Source: Yeosuana aromativorans
GTDB taxonomy: Bacteria; Bacteroidota; Bacteroidia; Flavobacteriales; Flavobacteriaceae
NCBI RefSeq assembly: GCF_014646655.1
Contig: NZ_BMNR01000009.1
Coordinates: 1-64,000 of the forward strand
Length of the DNA: 64,000 bases
Reading direction: 5' to 3'
A model generated the notes under the pieces. That model was not told where the DNA came from, did no database searches, and saw nothing but the letters and a program-made list of their open reading frames with translations. Within the stretch, counting starts at the first letter, position 1, and every line of letters begins with the position of its first letter. This document shows, one piece after another, positions 45,515 to 55,367 of this stretch. A program made the position numbers and the translations under genes.

Positions 45515-46774
45515 ATGAAAACAACAAGTACTTTAGGTATTCTGTTCTGGGCAGATTTAGCAAGAGTAAAAGACAGCCAAGCTTCCATTTATGCAAGGAT
45601 AACAGTAAAGGGCAAGCGAGCAACACTGAGTTTAAAACGCAAAGTTCACGTATCGGATTGGGACGCCCATAGGGGTAGGGCCCGCGGAAAAAACCAAAAA
45701 GCAAGAACACTAAACAACTATCTAGAAGAGGTGAACAGTGACCTTTTCAAGTGCTACCAAGATCTGAAGACAGAGCGTAAGCTAATAACCTCAAATGCCA
45801 TCAAGGCAAGATACATGGGGGAGGATGAACAGAATCATTCAATCAAAGATATCATCGAATACCATTATGAGGACATGGAGGGCAAACTTAAGTGGGGCAC
45901 TCAAAAAAACTACTACACTACTGAAAAGTATATATTAAAGTTTCTACTGAAGCGTTATAAAACCACTGATATGTATTTGAGGGAACTCAATTATAATTTC
46001 ATACTCAAGTTTGAAAAATATCTGAGAGGATATGTTCCAACGGATCACCAAAGGAAAATGGGCAACAATACGGTGATGAAACATATAGAACGCTTTCGAA
46101 AACTTATTAATCTAGCGCTCAAATTGGGATGGATTGAAAAAGACCCATTTATAAACTTTAAAGCTCATATTATAAAAACCGAAAGAGGGTTTTTGAGTTC
46201 AGATGAGTTAAATGCGATAGAGCAGAAACAGCTCACGATAGAGCGGTTGCAACTGGTAAAGGATCTGTTTGTATTCAGTTGCTATACTAGTTTAAGCTAT
46301 ATCGATGTGATCAACTTAACAGAAGACAACATCAATATTGGGATTGACGGCGAATTGTGGATTCACTATAGAAGGGAAAAAACAACCAAGGTCATTAGAA
46401 TTCCCTTATTGCCTAAAGCTTTACAGATTATTGAAATATATAAAAACAACCATAAATCGAAAGCGCAAGGGAGCATATTCCCTAAAATATCAAATCAGAA
46501 ACTGAATTCCTATTTAAAGGAAATTGCCGATGTGTGTGGTATCAAAAAAAATCTGACCTTTCACATAGCCAGACATACATTTGCCACCACGGTCACACTG
46601 AGTAATGGTATTCCCATAGAAACAGTTTCAAAGTTGTTGGGTCACTCTAAAATATCCACGACCCAAATCTATGCGAAGGTTATAGAGAGAAAAGTCAGTG
46701 ACGATATGAATAAGCTAAGGGGGCAATTTTTAAACACAAAAAAGGAGCTGGATGAAGCTTGTCAAAATTTATGA
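45515..46774 (+). CDS. Tyrosine recombinase/integrase (IntDOT-like)
   Basis: The 419-residue protein has an N-terminal arm-binding domain (SIYARITVKGKRATLSLKRKV), a SAM-like core-binding domain (about 105-210) and a catalytic domain. HIARHTF (His and Arg II), LGHSKIS and the nucleophile Tyr in QIYAKV are present. Where most tyrosine recombinases have the first catalytic Arg (GLR), this one reads SLSY with Ser261, a change also known in IntDOT, the integrase of the conjugative transposon CTnDOT. Such enzymes integrate mobile elements, often at tRNA genes. It lies 250 bp past the tRNA-Pro 3' end and before a degenerate tRNA-like sequence. No transfer genes are in the window. Confidence 0.93.
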   Translation: MKTTSTLGILFWADLARVKDSQASIYARITVKGKRATLSLKRKVHVSDWDAHRGRARGKNQKARTLNNYLEEVNSDLFKCYQDLKTERKLITSNAIKARYMGEDEQNHSIKDIIEYHYEDMEGKLKWGTQKNYYTTEKYILKFLLKRYKTTDMYLRELNYNFILKFEKYLRGYVPTDHQRKMGNNTVMKHIERFRKLINLALKLGWIEKDPFINFKAHIIKTERGFLSSDELNAIEQKQLTIERLQLVKDLFVFSCYTSLSYIDVINLTEDNINIGIDGELWIHYRREKTTKVIRIPLLPKALQIIEIYKNNHKSKAQGSIFPKISNQKLNSYLKEIADVCGIKKNLTFHIARHTFATTVTLSNGIPIETVSKLLGHSKISTTQIYAKVIERKVSDDMNKLRGQFLNTKKELDEACQNL

Positions 46775-46966
46775 CTCTTAAGAATAATTCTTATTTGATA
46801 TCATAAATTCTTGATAATAACAGGATTTGGATAAGAAAAAATTAAATAAATTATAATGTGGACTTTGTGAAGTGGGTATGTAGCCTATTCCTTTTTAGGG
46901 AGGCTAAAGGTAGATATGCTAGATTTAGGTGCTAGGCAAGTATAAGTTCTTAGAATATTGATAAAA

Positions 46967-47048
46967 GCTGGTGTGGTGGAATTTGCAGCCTCGTCAGACT
47001 AAGGATCTGGTGCCGCGAGGTGTGGGAGTTCGTATCTCCCCACCCGCA
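46967..47048 (+). pseudogene. Degenerate tRNA-Leu-like sequence (anticodon AAG)
   Basis: The 82 bases follow the tRNA-Leu plan including a variable arm (GGTGCCGCGAGGTGT). The acceptor stem GCTGGTG/CACCCGC has a mismatch at the third pair, the D arm has lost the GG pair of its loop and pairs poorly, and the T loop is TTCGTAT rather than TTCGAAT or TTCGAGT. The anticodon loop CTAAGGA would read AAG, one base from the usual TAG of this tRNA. It is probably a decayed copy left at an element boundary rather than a working tRNA. Confidence 0.6.
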
Positions 47049-47073
47049 CTTTTTCAAATCTTAATTAAACGTT

Positions 47074-47103
47074 AAAAGCGTCTCAATTTTGAGAGGCTTT
47101 TTT
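47074..47103 (+). terminator. Terminator after the tRNA-Leu-like sequence
   Basis: AAAAGCGTCTCAA pairs with TTGAGAGGCTTTT (one mismatch), then T residues. It is the usual partner of a tRNA transcript. Confidence 0.7.
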
Positions 47104-47245
47104 GTTTGGGTACAACATAGGTACAAATTTTGTTAATTTTCAACTTAAATTTTATTTGACAATATTTAGGTTCATTTATATTAAATAAAAATTTAAGTAA
47201 AATGATGAGCGATCAGAAAACTAAAAACCGAACACGTTTTGGAAC

Positions 47246-47606
47246 TGGACTTGCAACAAAAAGTCGGCCATTATTTTAAAGGACTATGCTGCATTATTAA
47301 TTGATAAAATTCTTGTTCCATTTCATGGGGAGTTTTATAACCTAATGTTTGGTATAATCGTAATTTAGTATACCAGATTTCAACCCATTCAAAGACTTTA
47401 GCTTTAGCCTCATCTATAGTTTTAAATTCATTATAATATACTAATTCTACTTTCAAAGACTTAAAGAAGGATTTAGCTACTGCATTATCCCAACAATTAC
47501 CTTTTCTACTCATAGACTGTGCAATGAGCTCATTATATTTTAGTAATTCTCTAAATGCTTTTGAAGCATATTGTATGCCTCTGTCAGAATAATGTATAAG
47601 CACTTT
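47246..47606 (-). mobile_element. IS3-family relic with mutated catalytic Glu
   Basis: The terminal repeat TGGACTTGCAA (47,246-47,256) is followed on the minus strand by the last 110 codons of an IS3-type OrfB (frame 47,271-47,603), starting within the SDRGIQYAS region. The Glu block reads NCWDNAVAKSFF, with Lys where the catalytic Glu should be. The protein differs from the IS at 21 kb across most of its length but shares the CW motif and SFFKSLKVE stretch, so it is a separate relative. No 5' part remains. The adjoining 47,607-47,784 stretch holds no gene. Confidence 0.8.
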
Positions 47607-47784
47607 AATATTTTTGATTTTGTAAATAGCCTAATTACGAGCTCTCGCTTCGACTGCTCGATACAGGGAGATATTTAATATAAGTATTGGCATTTAAATT
47701 TTAAGATTTTTCATAGTTTTATTATAACCATTGAATATGGTTTTGGTTGATTTTAAATGAAACCAAATACAAAGTTGTTAATTA

Positions 47785-47797
47785 TATGTAATACATA
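47785..47797. promoter_or_regulatory. GntR operator palindrome before the symporter
   Basis: TATGTAATACATA is a perfect 13-bp palindrome. It contains TGTnnnACA, the core pattern of FadR-type GntR operators. It lies just upstream of the -7 box at 47,819, overlapping the place of a -33 element. Confidence 0.7.
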
Positions 47798-47818
47798 ATA
47801 CAATCAATTAATTTTTAT

Positions 47819-47826
47819 TAACTTTG
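47819..47826 (+). promoter_or_regulatory. Candidate -7 box of the symporter gene
   Basis: TAACTTTG fits TAnnTTTG, 63 bp before the start codon and 21 bp after the operator. Confidence 0.5.
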
Positions 47827-47889
47827 TCGTTGGATTTTCAACTAGGATTTGAAGCAAACAGCACTAATATATAAAATAATCTTTCTAAA

Positions 47890-50499
47890 ATGAAGAAAAT
47901 CGAGAATGTCGTAATCTTAGTACTTATAGTTTTAACTAGCCTTCAATTCTATGGACAGGAGGTAACCAAATTAAACATTGAGGAACTGGCTAGTTTACCT
48001 GCGGATAAAGAGGGTGCTAAATCATTTGGTTATGCTGGTATGCTGGGAGGAGTTCATAATGGGATTCTATTGGCTGCAGGTGGCGCAAACTTTCCAAATG
48101 GATTGCCTTGGAAAGGTGGTAATAAAAAATGGAGTAATAATATCTATATTTTTCAAAATGGTCAGTGGCGGTTATCCAAAAAGCAATTACCCATGCCACT
48201 CGCATATTCAGCCTCAGTATCTACAGAGAACGGAATTTTGTGTATTGGAGGTAACAATGAAACACTTACAAGTGATAAAGTGTTTTTAATGGCTTATAAT
48301 CCATCTTCTAAAGATATTGACATATCCGAATACCCTGTACTACCAGAACCATTGGCATTTACATCTGCCGTTGTTTTCGAAGATTTTGTGTATGTAGTAG
48401 GAGGTAAAAATTCTAAGAGCAGCACGAATTCATTTTACAGGCTAAACCTAAAGGAAGCGAAGAAGTGGGAAAAATTGGCAGATTTCCCGGGGCCTCCCAG
48501 AGCCCTCCATTGTACTGCGATCCAAGAAACCTCTACCAATGACAAGTTATTTGTTATAGGTGGAAGGAATGAAAAAGCAGGGCAAAAATCACAAATACTG
48601 ACCAATTATTTATCATATGATTTTAAAGAACAAACTTGGAAAGACGAAGGTGACCTTAAGATAAATGGAAAGAATAGAGTGCTTATGGGAGCTTCAGCTG
48701 AAACTATGGGCTCCATGCACATTATGATATACGGTGGAAGCGATGCTGTGCTTTTTGATGAGTTGGAAAATATTTCCCTGCAATTGCGTACCGCAAAAAA
48801 CGATACAATAGTAAATTCGTTGAAGAAGAGAAGAGACTATATTTTAAATAATCACCCAGGCTTTTCAAACGAAATTTTGGCATACAATACCATCACCAAA
48901 AAGTGGTTTGTTTATGATAGTCTTACTACAAAGATCCCGGTTACGGCACTTGCATTTAAGGACAATGATAAATTCGTAATGGTTTCAGGAGAAATCACAC
49001 CGGGAATTCGCACGCCCATTGTACGAATGTTTAAGATTGTTGATGCCGCCCATCCTTTTGGATTTCTTAATTATGGCGTCCTTGCACTATATCTATTAAT
49101 ATCGGTGTTGATCGGCATTTATTTTGCTCGTAAACAGAAATCTACAGCAGATTACTTTACAGGTAGCGGCCGAATACCTTGGTGGGCTTCTGGCTTAAGT
49201 GTTTTTGGAACGCTGTTAAGTGCCATAACCTTTATGGCTATTCCGGCTAAAACTTTTATAACCGATTGGTCTTTCTTTTTCATGAGTATAGCAGCTATCC
49301 TCATAACACCCCTAATTTCAATTATTTTCATTCCCTTTTTTAATAAACTCAAAATCAAAACGGCTTATGAATATCTTGAGGGCCGATTCAACTATACAGC
49401 TCGTGCCTTTGGAAGTCTGTCTTTTATCATGTTTCAAATAGGAAGAATAGGAATCGTATTGTTATTGCCTTCTTTGGCTATTTCAATTGTAACGGGTATT
49501 CCAGTTGAAATTAGTATTTTAATCATGGGAGTTCTCTGTATATTCTATACCACTTTTGGAGGTATTGAAGCTGTGATATGGACAGATGTTATGCAAGTAA
49601 TTGTACTTCTTGGTGGAAGTATTTTGGCCATAGTATGGATTATGTTGCATACTGAAACATCTTTTGAAGATATGATGACCTACGCTTCGGAAAGGAATAA
49701 ATTCAATATTGCTAATTTTGAACTTAATTTTACAGAGTCTACATTTTGGGTAGTCTTTATTGGGGGTCTTGCTTCTTCCATGGTTACCCAAGGTACGGAT
49801 CAAACTATTGTACAACGTTATTTAACAAGTTCTGACGTTAAGGATTCCCAAAAAATCTTATACACTAATGCCGTACTTACACTACCTGCAACCATAATCT
49901 TTTTTGGTATTGGAACTCTCTTGTTTATTTTCTATACCGAAATACCAGACGCGCTTTCTCCTGCTATTTCCAATAATGACTCCATCTTCCCTTGGTATAT
50001 TGTACGAGAGTTGCCCATGGGGGTTTCCGGACTGCTAGTAGCCGGTATTTTCTCTGCCGCTATGTCGAGTATTAGTAGTAGTCTAAATTCTGTATCAACA
50101 GCATATTGCAATGATTTTCATGCGCATTTTAAACCTCTCGTAACTGATGTGAAACTACTACGAATTGCAAGGGTGGCAACAATGATTACTGGTATTCTTG
50201 GATTATTGTTAGCTCTTTGGATGGCAAATTCCAATATTAAATCGCTTTGGGACCAGTTCTATCGATTTTTAGGTCTTTTTACAGGGGGGCTTGGAGGTAT
50301 GTTCCTTTTAGGAATGCTTGCTAAAAAAGCCAATGCCACAGGAACGTTGATAGGTTTAATGGTTAGTGCCATTTCAATTTGGTATATAAGCGTCTTTACG
50401 GAAATCAACTTTTTAATGTACTCCTTTTTCGGTGTAGCTTCATGTTTTTGTTTTGGGTATATTTTTAGCTTGATATTTCCTGGTAAGAAAAAAGTATAG
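47890..50499 (+). CDS. Sialic-acid mutarotase fused to a sodium/solute symporter
   Basis: The 869-residue protein has a signal peptide (LTSLQFYGQ) and an N-terminal kelch propeller (about residues 25-385; GMLGGVHNGILLAAGGANFPNG, VVFEDFVYVVGGKN, KLFVIGGRNEK) like the cyclically permuted NanM-type sialic-acid mutarotases. A membrane part (about 395-865) has roughly 13 helices of the SSS family (GSGRIPWWASGLSVFGTLLSAITF, GTDQTIVQRYLTS). The propeller would convert alpha to beta sialic acid in the periplasm and the symporter would import it with sodium. Neighbouring lyase and epimerase genes support sialic acid as substrate. The GntR palindrome lies upstream. Such fusions occur in other Bacteroidota, but the substrate here is inferred. 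Confidence 0.87.
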   Translation: MKKIENVVILVLIVLTSLQFYGQEVTKLNIEELASLPADKEGAKSFGYAGMLGGVHNGILLAAGGANFPNGLPWKGGNKKWSNNIYIFQNGQWRLSKKQLPMPLAYSASVSTENGILCIGGNNETLTSDKVFLMAYNPSSKDIDISEYPVLPEPLAFTSAVVFEDFVYVVGGKNSKSSTNSFYRLNLKEAKKWEKLADFPGPPRALHCTAIQETSTNDKLFVIGGRNEKAGQKSQILTNYLSYDFKEQTWKDEGDLKINGKNRVLMGASAETMGSMHIMIYGGSDAVLFDELENISLQLRTAKNDTIVNSLKKRRDYILNNHPGFSNEILAYNTITKKWFVYDSLTTKIPVTALAFKDNDKFVMVSGEITPGIRTPIVRMFKIVDAAHPFGFLNYGVLALYLLISVLIGIYFARKQKSTADYFTGSGRIPWWASGLSVFGTLLSAITFMAIPAKTFITDWSFFFMSIAAILITPLISIIFIPFFNKLKIKTAYEYLEGRFNYTARAFGSLSFIMFQIGRIGIVLLLPSLAISIVTGIPVEISILIMGVLCIFYTTFGGIEAVIWTDVMQVIVLLGGSILAIVWIMLHTETSFEDMMTYASERNKFNIANFELNFTESTFWVVFIGGLASSMVTQGTDQTIVQRYLTSSDVKDSQKILYTNAVLTLPATIIFFGIGTLLFIFYTEIPDALSPAISNNDSIFPWYIVRELPMGVSGLLVAGIFSAAMSSISSSLNSVSTAYCNDFHAHFKPLVTDVKLLRIARVATMITGILGLLLALWMANSNIKSLWDQFYRFLGLFTGGLGGMFLLGMLAKKANATGTLIGLMVSAISIWYISVFTEINFLMYSFFGVASCFCFGYIFSLIFPGKKKV

Positions 50500-51067
50500 A
50501 TATAGGTTTAGTTATAAAGTAAACAATTAAAAAAGCAAACTATGATTACTGAGACGATGCTTTGTGAAGTAGACTAATTTATTGGAAGGACTAATCAAAA
50601 AATAAAATGGCCCTCTATAGTGGTTAGAATATGAAAACTTAATCATTTGAATAATGTGTTACTTTGAATTGAAGTTGACTTTTCAACAATAAGCGAGAAG
50701 CGATTTTTTGTAAAGATTTTCGGGAAAGATAGAAAATGATGGTTCAATTATGAGCGATCCTGCGATGGCACAGGAACTTTTAATTATTGAGAAAAATAAA
50801 TAATTATTTGAAGAAAAAATCGACTTGAAAAATATTGGGATTTGGTTGTCACCCGCGAAAAAAAAGATTTCATGTTAAAATTTTTGAAAGCGTAAAATAT
50901 CAAAGTGAAGTTTTGTTCATGTAAATTTATGGTAAATCAAAATTTGTTTGGTAAACTATTACATTTCAGATATGCTCTCCAGCACTACTAACATTGAGTT
51001 TTCTTAAGCAAGAAAAAACATCTTATGGGAAGGCTCAAATTTGGAGACAATGTGATATCAGAATCAA
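50500..51067. other. Intergenic DNA with decayed coding traces
   Basis: Beyond the symporter stop there is no intact gene. Short open stretches (for example near 50,825-50,895, reading KYWDLVVTREKKDFMLKFLK in pieces) suggest an old coding region broken by stops and frameshifts, but I cannot name it. Confidence 0.3.
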
Positions 51068-51390
<323 letters not shown>

Positions 51391-52070
51391 GTTTCCCAAA
51401 CTTCATTAAGAGTTTTGTTTTTCTTTAACTTTATTTGTGATTTTATGTTAATTATTTTTTTCTAGATAATAGTTTATTTCAACCATTAAAAAAATGGCCT
51501 TCTAACTGATATCTAATTTTATGGTTGTTAAAATCTAACTTGTTTTTAATAGCAACATTTAGAAGACCATATTTCGAGTATGGTTTTTGTTAGAATATAA
51601 TCCAATCAAAAGAACTACAATAGTTTTTAAGAGCTGTTTCATAATAGATAAATTGTTTTGTTTATCCAATCGTCAAAAAGAAAATCTTTTTTATCACTTA
51701 GTAGAGGTTAAAAAAAGGAAGAAGGTAAACTACGCCTTCTTCCTTCAACTAACTCAATAATAACTAAAAACTCTACTCATAATTAAATTTATTCTTAATT
51801 ATGCATACTGTATTTTTTTAAATATGTATAACATAATACAAAAATATAAAAAATATAAGAAATAGGAAAGGTTTTATCTTAATTTTTTAGTTTTCATAGG
51901 TAAATAATGTAAAAATAATTATGTTATTTCTACGAGTTCTTAGTGATTGAATTTGTAAATGTGGTTTAGAGTTGAAATGTTATTTTGAATAAATAGTTAA
52001 TTGGTTGATAGGTATTGTATTAGCTTACAAAAATAAACTCGTTTAATTTCGTAAAATAAAAACTTATTTT
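51391..52070. other. Intergenic DNA upstream of the lyase gene
   Basis: No gene is visible. The stretch contains a GC-poor hairpin near 51,706-51,745 (GAAGAAGGTAAAC...CCTTCTTC type) and a loose GntR site listed separately. The final bases carry the lyase promoter. Confidence 0.4.
51823..51835. promoter_or_regulatory. Looser GntR-like site
   Basis: TATGTATAACATA keeps both TATGT and ACATA half-sites of the operator with a different centre. No -7 box follows directly. It may be an auxiliary site for the lyase promoter 235 bp away, or chance in AT-rich DNA. Confidence 0.35.
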
Positions 52071-52094
52071 TAAATTTGAGTTATGTAATACATA
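52071..52094 (+). promoter_or_regulatory. Lyase promoter with GntR operator
   Basis: The -7 box TAAATTTG (52,071-52,078) is followed after 3 bp by the perfect palindrome TATGTAATACATA (52,082-52,094). The operator would cover the transcription start and ends 7 bp before the start codon, a position that suits repression. Confidence 0.7.
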
Positions 52095-52101
52095 AAAAAA
52101 T

Positions 52102-53010
52102 ATGGAAATCAAAAATTTGATAGCTGCTACTTATGCACCATTAAAAGAGGACGGATCATTAAATTTAGGGATTATTAAAGAGTATGGGTTTTTTTTAAAG
52201 TCTAATAAAGTGGCAGGCGCATTTGTAAATGGATCGACAGGAGACTTTGCGTCCTTAACACCTGATGAAAGAAAATTGATAATAGATGCATGGGCTGCGG
52301 ATAAACCTTCAAATTTTGCTTTAATAAATCATGTTGGAGATATTAGTTTGAAAACAGCTAAAGACTTAGCTAGTCATTGTGCGGACAAAGTTGATGCTAT
52401 AGCAACATTGTCACCTTTTTATTTTAAACCAAGGAGTTTGCAACAGTTAGTTGATTATTGCACAGAAGTAGCAATGTGCGCACCTAACTTACCCTTTTAT
52501 TATTACCACATACCTGTTCTAACTGGAGCTCATTATTCTATGGAGGACTTTTTGGAATTGGCAGAGAACCAAATTCCAAATTTAGCTGGCATTAAGTTTA
52601 CTAATAATGATGTCCTAGGTTTCAAACATAGTAAGAATTTCAATAATAATAAATATAATATCTTATATGGAGTTGATGAGATGTTTTTGTCTAGTTTGCC
52701 ATATGAAGCAACTGGTTGGGTTGGAAGTACATACAACCATCTAGCTCCTTTATATTATAAAATTAAATACGCATTCGAAAATGGTAACATTTCATTAGCT
52801 GCTCAGTTAATGGATAAATCAGTTCAATTTATAGAGCTATTAGACGGTCGCGGAGGGTTTAATGGAGCGGGTAAATCTTTTATGAAAATATTAGGAATTG
52901 ATTGTGGACCAAGCAGATTTCCTCATAAAACGTTCTCCAACGAAGAACTAGTTGAGATAAAAGGTGCCCTAAAGAAGCTTGGAATTATGAGTTATACTAA
53001 TCGTTTGTAA
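52102..53010 (+). CDS. nanA: N-acetylneuraminate lyase
   Basis: The 302-residue protein is a DapA-superfamily TIM barrel. The Schiff-base Lys165 lies in LAGIKFTNND, the same number as in E. coli NanA. The catalytic Tyr (about 135) lies in YYYHIPVLTG, and the GSTGDF segment near residue 45 is the carboxylate-binding loop (GSTGE in E. coli). The YYHIPxLTG and GIKFT forms are those of sialic-acid lyases rather than DapA proper. It splits N-acetylneuraminate into ManNAc and pyruvate in the cytoplasm. Neighbouring epimerase, sialidase and symporter genes support this. A GntR operator overlaps its transcription start, and a terminator follows. Confidence 0.92.
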   Translation: MEIKNLIAATYAPLKEDGSLNLGIIKEYGFFLKSNKVAGAFVNGSTGDFASLTPDERKLIIDAWAADKPSNFALINHVGDISLKTAKDLASHCADKVDAIATLSPFYFKPRSLQQLVDYCTEVAMCAPNLPFYYYHIPVLTGAHYSMEDFLELAENQIPNLAGIKFTNNDVLGFKHSKNFNNNKYNILYGVDEMFLSSLPYEATGWVGSTYNHLAPLYYKIKYAFENGNISLAAQLMDKSVQFIELLDGRGGFNGAGKSFMKILGIDCGPSRFPHKTFSNEELVEIKGALKKLGIMSYTNRL

Positions 53011-53044
53011 ATGGCTTAATAAGTATGCTTCATTTAATTTATAA

Positions 53045-53085
53045 TCAACAAAAACACTAATTATTAAAGAAAGTGTTTTTGTTGA
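53045..53085. terminator. Bidirectional terminator after nanA
   Basis: A perfect 14-bp stem (TCAACAAAAACACT with AGTGTTTTTGTTGA) separates the convergent lyase and repressor genes. Confidence 0.75.
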
Positions 53086-53287
53086 TTTTAGTTGCGTTTT
53101 TTTATAAATTTAATAAAATAGAAATTTTAGATGATAAAAATATATTAAATAGTTTTTGGACATGGATTGAAACGTGCTGAATAGAAATTTGAAATGCACT
53201 AGAAACGCATAGGTATTCATTAGGTTGTTAAAGAAGAGCAGTCTGTTTAAAAAGTTTTAAGCGATAAAATTTAATTAAAAAAAGAAT

Positions 53288-54028
53288 TTACTTTTGATTG
53301 ATATTAATAATATTATGAAAGTGGGGTTCTAAATGTTGTCTCATTGCATTTCTAAAAGTTTCAGGGTTCCCAATTTTAATATTATCTAATAAATCTCTGT
53401 GTGAAACAGATTTTTGGTTAGAATTTTTAAACTGATTGGGAAAGCCTTCATGTTGCTCATGGACAAATTCAAAAACAGGTAATAGCATATTTTGAAAGCG
53501 TTGAAGTGTAACATTGTTCGAAATGTCATATAGCTTACCATGAAACGAAATTTCATTGACTAAATTAAAACTCCTGTCACTTTTTTGGTTAAGCGCATCT
53601 TTTTCCTCTTTTTGAACAATCATTTCTAGTTCATCAATGTCTTTTTGAGTCTTTCTTGCAAAAAGAATATCTGCCATTCCCATCTCTAGGATTAGCCTTA
53701 ATTCAAAAAGATTTTTTAATACAACATTGCCTAATAGCTTAGGGTCAAGTACACGCTCCATGTTGTCCATAACATCAGGGTGTGTTAAAATCATGCCGCG
53801 ATGTTTTTTCGACTCTATTAAGCCTAAAGTTCTTAGTCTAAGAATGGCTTCTCTAACAGCCGTTCGACTAACTCCTAAAGATTCAGCAAATTCAGTTTCT
53901 TTAGGAATGGCGTCACCAGGGGCTAAGTCATTTTCCTTAATGAAATCTATAATACGAAGTTCTACTTTATCGACTAACGATAAGTTTTCTAAAGGTTTGA
54001 TTTTTTTAAATTTTTTTTTGACATCCAT
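53288..54028 (-). CDS. GntR/FadR-family repressor of the sialic-acid locus
   Basis: The 246-residue protein has an N-terminal winged helix (about 18-85) with the GntR pattern APGDAIPKETEFAESLGVSRTAVREAILRLRTLGLI, then an all-helical FCD ligand domain (about 100-235) with LRLILEMGMADI and a late FHGKLYDIS segment. FadR-subfamily members bind TnGTnnnACnA-type palindromes and release DNA on binding a sugar acid. The palindrome TATGTAATACATA found at the promoters of symporter, lyase, epimerase and SusC fits. One copy lies in the divergent gap to the epimerase gene, so it may also control itself. The ligand is probably sialic acid or a breakdown product. Confidence 0.9.
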   Translation of the reverse strand: MDVKKKFKKIKPLENLSLVDKVELRIIDFIKENDLAPGDAIPKETEFAESLGVSRTAVREAILRLRTLGLIESKKHRGMILTHPDVMDNMERVLDPKLLGNVVLKNLFELRLILEMGMADILFARKTQKDIDELEMIVQKEEKDALNQKSDRSFNLVNEISFHGKLYDISNNVTLQRFQNMLLPVFEFVHEQHEGFPNQFKNSNQKSVSHRDLLDNIKIGNPETFRNAMRQHLEPHFHNIININQK

Positions 54029-54150
54029 TATTTGATACTCTGTGTTTTAAAATATTTTTAGAAACAACTTCAAATATTAGAAATAAATCCAAATATAAGA
54101 AATTAAAAAGATTAGTTTGAAATAAAACTGCAAGATACAAATAAAATTAT

Positions 54151-54174
54151 TACATTTGTATTATGTAAGACATA
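54151..54174 (+). promoter_or_regulatory. Epimerase promoter with GntR operator
   Basis: The -7 box TACATTTG (54,151-54,158) precedes TATGTAAGACATA (54,162-54,174), one base off the perfect palindrome. The operator ends 3 bp before the start codon and should cover the transcription start, as at the lyase gene. It also lies 134 bp upstream of the divergent repressor gene. Confidence 0.7.
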
Positions 54175-54177
54175 AAA

Positions 54178-55329
54178 ATGAAAAAATATATTAAATTGTA
54201 CAGGGATGCACTCCTAAAGGATGTTATCCCTTTTTGGGAAAAATATTCAATAGATTATAATAGCGGAGGCTATTTTTCATGCTTGGATAGGTTTGGAAAT
54301 GTGTATGATGAAGACAAGTTTATGTGGCCCCAAGCTAGGCAAGCATGGGTTTTTTCAATGTTGTATAATAAAGTTAAAAAAAAGCGGGAATGGTTAAAAA
54401 TAGCTAAGAATGGTATAGATTTTATTAAAAATCATGGAATGACTAATGATGGTGATTTTTACTTTTCCGTTGCTAAAAATGGAGTCCCACTAATTCAGCC
54501 TTATAATATTTTTTCGGATTGTTTCGCAGCTATGGCTTTTAGTCAATACGCTGTAGCCTCTGGCGATGAAAGTGTTAAGCAACTGGCAGTTCAAACCTAT
54601 TTTAATATTTTAAAAAAACAGAATAATCCAAAAGGAGCATACGAGAAATCAACTGGCAATCGTTCTTTAAAGAGTTTTGCGTTACCGATGATTCTATCAA
54701 ATTTAGTTTTAGAGTTAGAACAATTTTTAGACAAAGATGAAGTTGAAAAAATGATAGATACCAGTATTAATGATATTATGACGATTTTTTTAGATAAGGA
54801 ATCTGGATTAATTTATGAGTTTGTAAAACCAGATGGGTCGTTAGAAAATTCCTTTAATGGACGACTTATAAATCCAGGGCATGGTATAGAAGCTATGTGG
54901 TTTATGATCGATATAGGAGTTCGTAGAAATGATATTGATTTAATTAATAAAGCAACCAGTACCATTATTAGAATTCTTGAATATAGTTGGGATGATAAAT
55001 ATGATGGCATCTTTTACTTTATGGATGCTAAAGGGAAACCACCGCAACAATTAGAATGGGATCAAAAACTTTGGTGGGTTCATTTAGAGTCTTTAGTTGC
55101 TTTATCCAAGGCTTATTTACATACAAACAGGAAAGATGTATGGGATTGGTTTGAAAAGGTACACGACTATTCATGGAAGCATTTTTCTGATCCAAAGAAT
55201 GGGGAATGGTTTGGCTATCTCAATAGACAGGGAGAGGTTTTGTTAGACATGAAAGGTGGTAAATGGAAAGGCTGTTTTCATGTGCCAAGAGCTATGTATC
55301 AATGCTGGAAAACATTTGAAAATATATAA
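54178..55329 (+). CDS. N-acylglucosamine 2-epimerase (AGE family)
   Basis: The 383-residue protein has the alpha/alpha barrel of the AGE (renin-binding protein) family. Landmarks are [17 protein letters not shown] near residue 50, the [16 protein letters not shown] block around 225-240 with a catalytic His, and the late [14 protein letters not shown] block around 365 with the second His. Length is typical. It should convert ManNAc made by the lyase to GlcNAc, the route known for Bacteroides fragilis, where an AGE-type enzyme replaces the NanE and NanK pair. It starts 3 bp after a GntR operator and is followed after 38 bp by the sialidase gene. Confidence 0.9.
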   Translation: MKKYIKLYRDALLKDVIPFWEKYSIDYNSGGYFSCLDRFGNVYDEDKFMWPQARQAWVFSMLYNKVKKKREWLKIAKNGIDFIKNHGMTNDGDFYFSVAKNGVPLIQPYNIFSDCFAAMAFSQYAVASGDESVKQLAVQTYFNILKKQNNPKGAYEKSTGNRSLKSFALPMILSNLVLELEQFLDKDEVEKMIDTSINDIMTIFLDKESGLIYEFVKPDGSLENSFNGRLINPGHGIEAMWFMIDIGVRRNDIDLINKATSTIIRILEYSWDDKYDGIFYFMDAKGKPPQQLEWDQKLWWVHLESLVALSKAYLHTNRKDVWDWFEKVHDYSWKHFSDPKNGEWFGYLNRQGEVLLDMKGGKWKGCFHVPRAMYQCWKTFENI

Positions 55330-55367
55330 ATTAGTCTACTATTTTTTTAAAATACTATAATTAAACT

